This document shows positions 9,601 through 15,015 of a stretch of 20,975 bases of DNA, piece by piece (the first letter of the stretch is position 1; every line of letters starts with the position of its first letter). The stretch is from contig CAZTYH010000056.1 in assembly GCA_964617565.1 (NCBI GenBank), forward strand, positions 1-20,975. Direction: 5' to 3'. Under the pieces are notes generated by a model. That model worked only from the letters and a program-made list of their open reading frames with translations. It ran no database searches and was not told the DNA's origin. The DNA is from JAKJGV01 sp964617565. Lineage in GTDB: Bacteria; Verrucomicrobiota; Kiritimatiellia; CAIQIC01; JAGNIJ01. The position numbers were made by a program, and so were the translations under genes.

Positions 9601-9826
9601 CGCGGGCGCGGTTCAGGAATTCATCGTCAATCGCCTTGTGCTGCGCGGGGGTTGCCTGCTGGGTCGCGAGCCGCTGATGCTGATCCATTCTCCATTGCTC
9701 GAGGTTCGCGATGTCCTGGTCGAGGTCAGGCAGCGAATCCAGCAGTTCTCCTCGACACGGCAGCGCGAAGATGCCCATGCAGGCAAGCAAAGCAAGTCCT
9801 GTGACCTTCCGGAAGGCTGTATTCAT
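6608..9826 (-). CDS. Large exported helical repeat protein with SW-IF module and double Cys-pair C-terminus
   Basis: I recognise no family. It begins with a Sec signal peptide (1-26, ending ALPCRG-E) behind a strong ribosome-binding site (GGGAGGAG, about 7 bases before ATG). Residues 115-165 look like a small alpha/beta fold. Residues 270-420 are Ala/Gln/Lys-rich helix. Three 43-residue helical repeats (428-470, 548-590, 684-726) share GA[TS]-x-x-x-[AG]-x-[AR]-[AY] cores and GD or SD. The SW-IF module is at 834-871, then a Ser/Gly/Lys linker containing QTAS. The end has two Cys clusters: C963/C966 with C986/C989/C992, and C1032/C1037 with C1059/C1062, likely zinc-binding. It lies 50 bases after a CsgG-like lipoprotein gene and 48 bases before the kinase, so it is likely co-transcribed with both. 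From its layout it is a relative of the protein at 3-3341. Confidence 0.88.
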   Translation of the reverse strand: MNTAFRKVTGLALLACMGIFALPCRGELLDSLPDLDQDIANLEQWRMDQHQRLATQQATPAQHKAIDDEFLNRARDLEFKRTRVLDALGKKAGVGPVRQGDYGTDPTKGRGITGDVDTKSYSPKEYDRLLREAQKMYGKGNVEVRGDSFTIKGKGLNTTVHRAASNFKSPTGSSAAQMEAGRGFDAESSRTMGAKPTPAVQSAKVSDNLAKGGHTLNKPASSMTSADYQELGKMTIRNMDAAGINDPVLRQQAEMLKQGYRPESAGIKNPQQFQAQAAKVNMEAAHKTVTAAQAHEAELTEKIRAATAQGGTKEAAALRKQLAEHRQLSDAAKKTLEAKQPDLAKQVHAEKASLKEKAGKVAGDYAKGAIIIGRAAKVREGIQEGDEEKALSGIVGEDTAARAMSPEGQKYAEEMDQLQETRAQEVEAELAAKLRRMGATKEEADAYTEARARSDGSATREIVDAVKERGGTDTAPRGIDIDAPDDTSWTLKEQLADGIAQAGEYALVPVDTVSLGGVSKGRAAQKDLEAIEQEADYVFDATEENVNQTLNLALRDRGATKEEAEAYTRARQHGDVEGQREIVEGIKERGDWQDDARPRTLEASDAVDVQEDESAGQRIVDTFKDAGIGMKKTFIDTPYEYTRDTAVDLIEIAGGEDLAKELRDPRTIRSLNADTQTRTEGKREEIIEYLESMGASPVGAKRAADALVDHGDASEFRRLAEVRKQRMAEKEENKNDLRDMEADCDGTEDVSRNIASQSGRLLDGMVTSRDQKVIERTEGALSKMQHQTEIARAETASEQRLWDARLTRDAAGSQAQKIRRESVARTVSAEREDSWSREIGNAIETGITAGGAAFGTAIGAAAADQATSRIFDRGQSEEPGSSGGSSADSSDPSSGQGPDGAPVQTASVGGGGAAPHGGGSAGGGPSKGKAGGKKKKGGAGGGADKADGSSSAPSDISGMVPMCMRCGQTTVVRGTMTQVGGKVLPCHRCAKCNQIVVNFVSPEKVKPTATAKPAPKPAPQPPQEKRQWHLYCRREGCGHYPIAQHPPGPKDDVLYWLICPKCGWKIGMSKGY
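7214..7327 (-). other. SW-IF module (copy in the helical repeat protein)
   Basis: Residues 834-871 run from SWSREIG to IF in the same 38-residue spacing as the copies at 2703-2816 and 14311-14424. The 25-40 residues before it also resemble those before the module of the Pro-rich protein, including an RE-x-SW junction. Confidence 0.8.
7649..7777 (-). repeat. 43-residue helical repeat, unit 3
   Basis: This is the most diverged unit (residues 684-726). It keeps the L-x3-GAS core, an AADAL helix and HGD at the position of the GD in unit 2. Confidence 0.55.
8057..8185 (-). repeat. 43-residue helical repeat, unit 2
   Basis: Residues 548-590 match unit 1 closely: RGATKEEAEAYTRAR followed by REIV and IKERG. 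Confidence 0.85.
8417..8545 (-). repeat. 43-residue helical repeat, unit 1
   Basis: Residues 428-470 contain MGATKEEADAYTEAR followed by REIV and VKERG, nearly the same as unit 2 at 8057-8185. Starts of the units are 120 and 136 residues apart. Confidence 0.85.
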
Positions 9827-9876
9827 TTTTCACTCCTCCCTCGGCCGGCTCTTTGCCCGAAGAGCCGGGCCGGGTT

Positions 9877-10494
9877 TCATTTACGCCGCTTGACCTGGCG
9901 CTGCACGCGCCATTGTTTCTGGAGGCTGAAAACGGTATTTCGGACGACGGTTCGGGCTTGTTGTGAAATGGGAATGCCGGGATCCCTGGATTTCTCGGCG
10001 AGCGTTGCGGTCCACATCACGCGGCCGCTTTCGCAATCAATCAGTCGAACGGAAATACCGACCACGGAATACGTTTTCCCGCGATGAGCAACTGTTGTGA
10101 ATTCATCCACGGTGCCGATCACGACACCGTCGGCTCCGAGCATGTTTCCCAGTTCGACGGCGCGCGCGTCGGAGAGCCCGGAAAGCGCGATCTCGGCCTC
10201 GCTCAACACGTTGGCCAGTTGCGTTCGCTCGACAAGCTGGTATCGGCCCATGCGCATAAGCTCGGTTACAAAGAGATCGGATACCGAGAGCCCGATCAAT
10301 TCCGTGGGCGCTTTGAACGGCATGATCGCGATGCAATGGATGGAGCTTGGAATCGGTGCCACATATACGGATGCACCGCCGGTGGCCTTGGGCAAGTCCC
10401 CTTCCTTGGATCGGCCTCCGAGACAGCAGCAACCTGCCGTCAGCAACGCCAGGACTGCAGGGCCGAAGGCAGAAAGAGTCAGGGCTCTTTTCAT
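9877..10494 (-). CDS. CsgG-family lipoprotein (paralogue A)
   Basis: A 205-residue lipoprotein: a hydrophobic signal ending LTAG-C22, then a single CsgG-type core. Visible family features are an AIMPFK strand, IG-x-SVSDLFVTEL, YQLVER, NVLSEAEIALSGLSD, LGADGVVIGTVDE, and RLID-x-ESG-x-x-MW. I start at 10494 and not at the ATG of 10590 because the lipobox signal begins there and AAGGAG stands nine bases upstream. It is roughly two thirds identical over about 120 residues to the lipoprotein at 11928-12524 by hand alignment. The loops where E. coli CsgG has its two membrane hairpins are short here, so a pore is doubtful; a periplasmic partner role like LpoB is an alternative. The C-terminus is basic. 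It lies 50 bases before the 1,072-residue exported protein, probably as first gene of that operon. Confidence 0.88.
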   Translation of the reverse strand: MKRALTLSAFGPAVLALLTAGCCCLGGRSKEGDLPKATGGASVYVAPIPSSIHCIAIMPFKAPTELIGLSVSDLFVTELMRMGRYQLVERTQLANVLSEAEIALSGLSDARAVELGNMLGADGVVIGTVDEFTTVAHRGKTYSVVGISVRLIDCESGRVMWTATLAEKSRDPGIPISQQARTVVRNTVFSLQKQWRVQRQVKRRK

Positions 10495-10503
10495 GTATCC
10501 GCG

Positions 10504-10509
10504 CTCCTT
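10504..10509 (-). promoter_or_regulatory. Ribosome-binding site fixing the start of lipoprotein A
   Basis: AAGGAG on the minus strand, nine bases before the ATG at 10494. The in-frame ATG at 10590 has no comparable site and would put 32 non-signal residues before the lipoprotein signal. Confidence 0.7.
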
Positions 10510-10654
10510 GTTGAGCCCCCGGCCCGGTAGATGTCGGGCAACGACGGCCACGATAATTAACTCCGCGTGCGGCCTGTTCCGGCAGGGCAACCGGAATCCG
10601 CGTTGCGTGGTCCTGTGACCATTCTGCAGATAGATGCGGATAGGGGGAAGCTTT

Positions 10655-11812
10655 TTATCGCATTTTTTCGAGGTGCTCGGAAAGAAGGAACATCAGCAGG
10701 CACATGACGATCAGCACCGGTGGCAGCGATTCAAGACTGGTGCGGGCTGCGACAACACCGACAAGGAGAGGGACCACGGCGATGCCGAGCCCGGCGCCGG
10801 CCACCTGGAAGCCGACGACGTTGGCCACATGCGTGCGGTCGAAACGGCGCGGGGTCAGCGCGATCAACGAAGGATAAATCGGAGCCAGCGAGAACCCTGT
10901 GAGCGCCAGGGCGAAAGCTGCCAGTCCGGCGTGATGCCGGAAGCTCAGAAGTCCCGTGCCCAGGATTGTGCCGGTCATGCACAACCGCAGGAGCTTCATG
11001 GGTGCGATCCGGTTGGCGATGGCCCCGATGACGAAGCGGCCGGCCGTCAGCGCTCCCCAGTAGAGGCTGATCCAGAAACCGGCGGTGACGGGGGAAACGC
11101 GGCGCGACTCGACGAGCAGGCTGTACGCCCACTGACCGGTCGAGGCCTCGACCCCGCAGTAGATGAAGAAAAGGCCGATGCTCATCCATGCGGATGAAAG
11201 CGTCAGGGTTTTGCGCCGCGAAACATGGGCGGTTGTTTTTTCGTCTGTGGACTCGGTCAACACCCAGAATCGGGTGGTTGCAAAAAATCCGGCGGTCAGA
11301 ACGAGCAGGATGGACATCACGGAGATGTAACCCCAACGCCATGACGCGCCGAGTCCGATAACGGATGTCATGATGGCGGGTCCGGTTGCGGCGCCGACCC
11401 CCCAGCAGGCGTGCAGCCAGTTGACGTGTCGAGGGGAAAAACGAATGGCTGCGTAGGTATTGATTCCTGCGTCTATCGCGCCGGCGCCCATGCCGCCGAA
11501 GAAACTCAGAGCGACAATCGTCAGCCATGATGGCGCGGCGGCGCAACCCATGAGGCACAAGGCAGTAAGCAGTCCGCTGTAAGACAGGATTCTGCCCACG
11601 CCCCATCGGCGCACCATGCGGCCGCTGTTCACGCTGGACAGAAAGTAGCCCGCGGTTCCTACAAGGAAATAGAGTCCCAGCGCATCCAGAGGAAGACCGA
11701 AGTCGCGCCGCATGAACGGCCACGCCACGCCGAGGATGCTGTCCGGAAGTCCGAGACTGATAAAACCCGCGTAGGCGAGCAGGAGTACGAGTGTGCCGCG
11801 CTGAATGTGCAT
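10655..11812 (-). CDS. MFS transporter (fucose-permease-like branch)
   Basis: A 385-residue inner-membrane carrier with about twelve hydrophobic segments. The motif between segments 2 and 3 is SGRMVRRWGVGR, the usual MFS loop G-x3-(D/R)-R-x-G. GAIDAGINTYAA and NWLHACWGVGAATGP are typical of bacterial MFS proteins related to sugar permeases such as FucP, so an uptake role for a sugar or similar solute is possible; the substrate cannot be read from sequence. I prefer ATG at 11812 over the in-frame TTG at 11833; neither has a strong ribosome-binding site. It is 160 bases upstream of lipoprotein A on the same strand and divergent from lipoprotein B. It has no evident link to the exported proteins. 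Confidence 0.85.
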   Translation of the reverse strand: MHIQRGTLVLLLAYAGFISLGLPDSILGVAWPFMRRDFGLPLDALGLYFLVGTAGYFLSSVNSGRMVRRWGVGRILSYSGLLTALCLMGCAAAPSWLTIVALSFFGGMGAGAIDAGINTYAAIRFSPRHVNWLHACWGVGAATGPAIMTSVIGLGASWRWGYISVMSILLVLTAGFFATTRFWVLTESTDEKTTAHVSRRKTLTLSSAWMSIGLFFIYCGVEASTGQWAYSLLVESRRVSPVTAGFWISLYWGALTAGRFVIGAIANRIAPMKLLRLCMTGTILGTGLLSFRHHAGLAAFALALTGFSLAPIYPSLIALTPRRFDRTHVANVVGFQVAGAGLGIAVVPLLVGVVAARTSLESLPPVLIVMCLLMFLLSEHLEKMR

Positions 11813-11927
11813 GTGGTCGCCACTGTATTGCAACCAAGGCTAAAAACAACAACCTTTCTGGAACCCGCGGGTTGTCTTCCCCCCGGCTTTCTGATAGTCA
11901 TGTTCCAACAATTCTGGAGGGTGGGCT
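11813..11927. promoter_or_regulatory. Divergent intergenic region with 12-bp palindrome
   Basis: This 115-base gap separates the MFS gene (minus) from lipoprotein B (plus) and should hold promoters for both. It contains a perfect 12-bp palindrome AACCCGCGGGTT at 11862-11873, overlapped by a longer inverted pair ACAACC...GGTTGT. I see no convincing -35/-10 pair. GGAGG at 11916-11920 is the ribosome-binding site for lipoprotein B. Confidence 0.4.
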
Positions 11928-12524
11928 ATGCGCAAAATCGGCAAGGGGAGTTGCATCCGTGTGGGCCTCGGTGGCGTTCTGATGGGATTGATGGCATCGG
12001 GTTGCGCCACGTCGTCTGACCACGCGCACTTCATGTCCACGCCCACCAGCGCAAACATCTACGTGGCGCCGGGCAACAAGCACATTCAGAAGGTCGCCAT
12101 CATGCCGTTCAAGGGACCGACGGAACTGATCGGAAATTCCGTGTCGGACATGTTCGTCACCGAGAGTTTGCGCGCAGGAAAGTATGAGCTGGTCGAGCGT
12201 AACCAGATGGCACACGTGCTTGGCGAAGCGGAACTCGCGCTCGCCGGTCTTTCTGATTCCAAGGCGGCCCATCTCGGCAGCATGATGGGGGCGGACGCCG
12301 TCATCATCGGGACCGTGGATGAATACGGTACAAGCGCGCAGCGGGGCAAAACGTATCCCGTCGTCGGCATCACCGCGCGCATGATTGATGCCGAGACAGG
12401 CAAGATCATCTGGAGCGTGGACCTCGCGAAGCGCGCGGATTCCAGCGCGACCCCTTTGTCCCAGCATGCCCGGGCCGTGGTGCATGAAATGATGTCTGCC
12501 TTGTACAGAAAATGGCTGCGCTGA
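11928..12524 (+). CDS. CsgG-family lipoprotein (paralogue B)
   Basis: A 198-residue lipoprotein with signal ending LMASG-C26 and one CsgG-type core: VAIMPFKGPTELIG, SVSDMFVTE, YELVERNQMAHVLGEAELALAGLSD, MGADAVIIGTVDEY, and ARMIDAETGKIIW. A strong GGAGG seven bases before ATG supports the start. It is the paralogue of the minus-strand lipoprotein at 9877-10494. It lacks room for the CsgG transmembrane hairpins, so it may act as a periplasmic scaffold or activator instead of a secretion pore. It is the first gene of a tight three-gene operon; the next start is 11 bases on. The family call is firm, the function is not. Confidence 0.9.
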   Translation: MRKIGKGSCIRVGLGGVLMGLMASGCATSSDHAHFMSTPTSANIYVAPGNKHIQKVAIMPFKGPTELIGNSVSDMFVTESLRAGKYELVERNQMAHVLGEAELALAGLSDSKAAHLGSMMGADAVIIGTVDEYGTSAQRGKTYPVVGITARMIDAETGKIIWSVDLAKRADSSATPLSQHARAVVHEMMSALYRKWLR

Positions 12525-12535
12525 AAGGAATAAGT

Positions 12536-13378
12536 ATGAGCAATCCGACTAAGACCTGGATTACCCTTTCCCTCTTGTTCGTTCTTCTCGCGGGCGCGGT
12601 CTGCCAGGCGTCGCCGAAGCCTAAAGTGATGTTGCTGATTGATGAAAAGAGCCTGGGCACCATAGCCACGGCGGAGATCGAGGCGATGGCGATCGGCCTG
12701 TTGATTGATGAAGGGGTGCCGGTCGTGGACCAGGACATGGTCCGCGCGAACATCAAGAAAGATCAGCGGCTGCTGAAGATGGCGGGTGACGCGCGCGGCG
12801 CCGCGTCGCTGGGGCTTCAATACGGGGCGGATGTTATTATCATCGGCGAGGCGGTGGCCAAGCCGTCGGCCCGGCGGATTGCCGAGAGCAACCTGCGGAC
12901 GTACCAGGCCGTGGCGACCTTGCGCGCGGTGCGTACCGATAACTCGGAGACCATTGCCTCCGCGTCGGAAACTGCTTCCAAGGTCGGGCTCGAAGATGTG
13001 GCGGGCAGTTCACAGGCGTTGAAGGCGGCGGGCCAGCAGGTGCTGGGCGCGCTCATTCCGAAGATGCTGAAAGCCTGGGAGGGCAGCGGCGGCGCGGCAT
13101 CGAAGCGTGGCCTGGTGATCAACCTGACCATCGGCGGAGTGGACAAGGCATGGAAGCTCAAAGAGATTCGCGAAAAATTGCGCTCCATGGATGATGTCGT
13201 AGTCAGCGTGCTGCAGAAAAGCTACACGGCCGGTGTGGCGGTGTTCGATGTCGAAACCGTGATCCCTGCCGAAGAATTATCGGAGCGCCTGCTGCTCGAT
13301 TCGCCGGAAGGCCTGAAGTTCCAGTTGCTGGATGTCAGTCGCGCCAAGATGGACCTGCGGGCTGTCGAGGCGAACTAG
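12536..13378 (+). CDS. Exported CsgG/FlgT-like two-domain periplasmic protein
   Basis: A 280-residue protein with a Sec signal (about 1-25, VCQA-S). The first domain (28-180) has the fold pattern seen in CsgG, TolB-N and FlgT middle domains: a strand VMLLID, helix, VPVVDQDMV, a helix pair, then YGADVIIIGEAVA (96-108) and a strand of repeated TLRAVRTDNSE type. A hinge rich in Gly/Ala (183-190) leads to a second alpha/beta domain (191-280) with RGLVINLTIGG and LLLDSPEGLKFQLLDVS. It has no lipobox, so it should be soluble in the periplasm. I start at 12536 (AAAGGAA five bases upstream) and not at 12512, which would overlap the preceding gene and add residues before the signal. Its neighbours suggest it works with lipoprotein B and the coiled-coil protein. 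Confidence 0.8.
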   Translation: MSNPTKTWITLSLLFVLLAGAVCQASPKPKVMLLIDEKSLGTIATAEIEAMAIGLLIDEGVPVVDQDMVRANIKKDQRLLKMAGDARGAASLGLQYGADVIIIGEAVAKPSARRIAESNLRTYQAVATLRAVRTDNSETIASASETASKVGLEDVAGSSQALKAAGQQVLGALIPKMLKAWEGSGGAASKRGLVINLTIGGVDKAWKLKEIREKLRSMDDVVVSVLQKSYTAGVAVFDVETVIPAEELSERLLLDSPEGLKFQLLDVSRAKMDLRAVEAN

Positions 13379-13392
13379 CGAGGAGGTGTATC

Positions 13393-14433
13393 ATGACCCT
13401 GCATGTCGCGAGAGTTCCCGCCGTTCGGATTGCATCGCTTGTGCTGAGCGCTTGCCTGGCCGTTTCCGCTTTCGGCACTCTTTCCACTTCGCCGTCTGAA
13501 ACCGCCGTGCTCATGCGCAACTATCTGCGTTTCATTCTCAGCCAGCAGGTGGAGCGGCAGGTCGCGATCCTGGCAGATGATGCGCTGCCGGGCGATCGAG
13601 GAGAAATTGAAGAAGCCGCGCACCTGTGGAACGGCAATCAGATGGGGACGATCCGCCAGGAGTTGGAGGCGGCGTTCGGAGATGAATCGCGGGAGCAATT
13701 CGAAGAGTTTGTGTCCATTTTTACCACGGCCGAGCAGAGTCTGGATGCCGAACTACTGCAGGAAGTTTCCATGGCGCTCAGGCTGCACCCGATGCCGGCC
13801 GACTACAACGCGCTGAAACGCACGTCGCTGGATTCGGTGTTGCTGGCGGATGTCCAGAAAGCATCCGCATGGCTGGGCGAAGTGCAGACATGGATGGATT
13901 TACGGCGGCGCAACCAGGAGGTGCCGCCGCTGGCGGTCTGGCTGGAGCGGGACGTGCGCGGCGCCGCGCCGATTGCGACGGCCTCCGCTCCGGCGGCCAC
14001 ACCACAGCCGGTGAAGAGACCGGGCGGACGTCTTGCGGCTGCGGAAGCGGAAAGTTCCGGAAACTTTGAGATGGAAGAGGATGACGAATCGCCCCTGGAC
14101 GCCTTTGATTCAATGCGGCGGACGCGTCGCGAGAGGGCGATGCAGGAGGCGGAAGCGGGGATGAAGCAGGTTGCGGATGAGCGTCGCGCGGCGGAAGAGG
14201 AGTATGCCGCCAAGAAACTGGCGTCCGCGCAGGCCGAAGCGGATGCGATGAAACAGCATGCGGAGAAACTGGCCGCGGTCGAGCAGGAAGCGCTCGAACA
14301 ACGGAAGAACAGCTGGGGCAACCGCCTGAAATCCATTGTCGGATCCACGATCGGAGCGGCCACCGGCGCCTTCACCGGCGGGATCGGCACCCGCGCCGGC
14401 CAGGAAGCCGCCAACGCCATTTTCAATAATTAG
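13393..14433 (+). CDS. Exported coiled-coil protein ending in the SW-IF module
   Basis: I recognise no family. A 346-residue protein with a Sec signal (1-28, SAFG-T), and GAGGAGG six bases before ATG. Residues 35-190 are a helical domain (Leu, Gln and Glu-rich, with a conserved-looking HPMPADYNALKRTSLD region). Residues 190-240 are an Ala/Pro and acidic linker. Residues 240-305 form a charged coiled coil (Arg/Glu/Ala/Lys). The last 40 residues are the SW-IF module (S307-F344), with GAATGAFTGGIG, a glycine-zipper-like stretch, and the protein stops two residues after it. It sits 14 bases after the CsgG/FlgT-like gene, so the three form one operon. It may be an envelope-spanning or membrane-tethered rod; unlike the two large relatives it has no Cys-rich tail. 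Confidence 0.85.
   Translation: MTLHVARVPAVRIASLVLSACLAVSAFGTLSTSPSETAVLMRNYLRFILSQQVERQVAILADDALPGDRGEIEEAAHLWNGNQMGTIRQELEAAFGDESREQFEEFVSIFTTAEQSLDAELLQEVSMALRLHPMPADYNALKRTSLDSVLLADVQKASAWLGEVQTWMDLRRRNQEVPPLAVWLERDVRGAAPIATASAPAATPQPVKRPGGRLAAAEAESSGNFEMEEDDESPLDAFDSMRRTRRERAMQEAEAGMKQVADERRAAEEEYAAKKLASAQAEADAMKQHAEKLAAVEQEALEQRKNSWGNRLKSIVGSTIGAATGAFTGGIGTRAGQEAANAIFNN
14311..14424 (+). other. SW-IF module (copy in the coiled-coil protein)
   Basis: Residues 307-344 give SWGNRLK through to IF in the same 38-residue frame as the other two copies. Here it is the C-terminus, so the module can stand without the linker and Cys-rich tail. Confidence 0.8.
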
Positions 14434-14472
14434 GCCGTTCAGGGGGGGCTCTCAAAAGAAAGCATTTAAGGC

Positions 14473-14501
14473 TTGAGGGGCGCCTGTAAACCTAATAATT
14501 A
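14473..14501 (+). promoter_or_regulatory. Candidate promoter of the perR operon
   Basis: TTGAGG (14473-14478) and TAATTA (14496-14501) are 17 bases apart, close to a sigma-70 pattern. The -10 lies inside the palindrome at 14491-14506, which suits repression by a bound dimer. Transcription would start about 20 bases before the perR ATG. No terminator for the preceding operon is clear in 14434-14472. Confidence 0.35.
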
Positions 14502-14506
14502 TTAGG
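14491..14506. promoter_or_regulatory. PerR/Fur-type operator, perfect 16-bp palindrome
   Basis: CCTAATAATTATTAGG equals its own reverse complement and stands out as AT-rich in GC-rich DNA. It resembles the PerR box TTATAATNATTATAA and lies 22 bases before the PerR gene. Autoregulation by PerR is the likely meaning. Confidence 0.7.
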
Positions 14507-14521
14507 TAGTAATTATTCCTA
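14507..14521. promoter_or_regulatory. Second, imperfect operator copy
   Basis: TAGTAATTATTCCTA repeats 10 of 11 bases of the TAATAATTATT core of the neighbouring palindrome, shifted by 14 bases. It could be a second binding site for a Fur-family dimer. Confidence 0.35.
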
Positions 14522-14528
14522 TCTATAA

Positions 14529-15011
14529 ATGAAGAATCCCGGAACAGCACGGAAGTCGTCCGACTTCGTGGGAGCCTGCCGCCGGCATGGGGTCAAGGCG
14601 ACGCACCAGCGGGTCGCGATCCTGGAGGAAGTGTTCGCCACCGATGAGCATCCCGACGCGGAGGCCATTTACATGCGCGTTCGGCGCCGTGTCCCGACGG
14701 TTTCGCTCGATACCGTCTATCGCACGCTTCGCCTGATGGAAGATCGAGGCGTGATAGCCCGGGTCGGCTCCACGAGCAACAAGGCCCGGTTCGATGCCAA
14801 CACCAACCGTCATCATCACTTCGTTTGTACGGATTGCGGATTGATCGGGGATTTTTATAACGAAAAGTTCGATCGCTTCGCGGCGCCGCCCGAGGTCGCG
14901 GCGATGGGGAGCGTGGAGTCGGTTTATGTAGAAATGCGGGGTCGTTGCCGCAAGTGTCAGCGGAAAAGAAAAAGTGGAATGAAAAGGGCCGGACAAGCCC
15001 AAGGGAGATGA
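14529..15011 (+). CDS. perR: PerR, Fur-family peroxide-sensing repressor
   Basis: A 160-residue Fur-family repressor. The winged helix (about 10-82) has ATHQRVAILEE and TVSLDTVYRTLRLMEDRG. The regulatory-metal ligands of B. subtilis PerR (H37, D85, H91, H93, D104) map with a constant offset of four to H41, D89, H95, H97 and D108. Asp89 in RFD, where Fur normally has Glu, supports a peroxide sensor that acts by iron-driven His oxidation. The structural zinc Cys are C100/C103 and C140/C143. The start has no ribosome-binding site, so translation may be from a short leader or leaderless. It is first in a tight operon with catalase (four-base gap) and heme genes, behind a Fur-type palindrome. The C-terminus is basic. 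Confidence 0.9.
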   Translation: MKNPGTARKSSDFVGACRRHGVKATHQRVAILEEVFATDEHPDAEAIYMRVRRRVPTVSLDTVYRTLRLMEDRGVIARVGSTSNKARFDANTNRHHHFVCTDCGLIGDFYNEKFDRFAAPPEVAAMGSVESVYVEMRGRCRKCQRKRKSGMKRAGQAQGR

Positions 15012-15015
15012 ATGG

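Noticed and set aside
7469..10087. An 872-codon open frame on the plus strand opposite the helical exported protein
   Set aside because: It is antisense to a gene with a signal peptide, strong ribosome-binding site, internal repeats and a shared module. Long antisense frames are common in GC-rich coding DNA, and its translation has no coherent domain.
10577..10596. TTCCGG...CCGGAA hairpin as a terminator after the MFS gene
   Set aside because: The stem is six pairs with an eight-base loop and no T-run follows on either strand, so I do not call a terminator.
12512..12514. ATG at 12512 as the start of the CsgG/FlgT-like protein
   Set aside because: It overlaps the lipoprotein gene and adds eight residues before the signal; the ATG at 12536 has AAAGGAA at proper distance.
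9877..14433. A curli (csg) system
   Set aside because: CsgG-family proteins are present, but there are no CsgA/B-type amyloid repeats and no recognisable CsgE or CsgF; the CsgG hairpins also seem absent.
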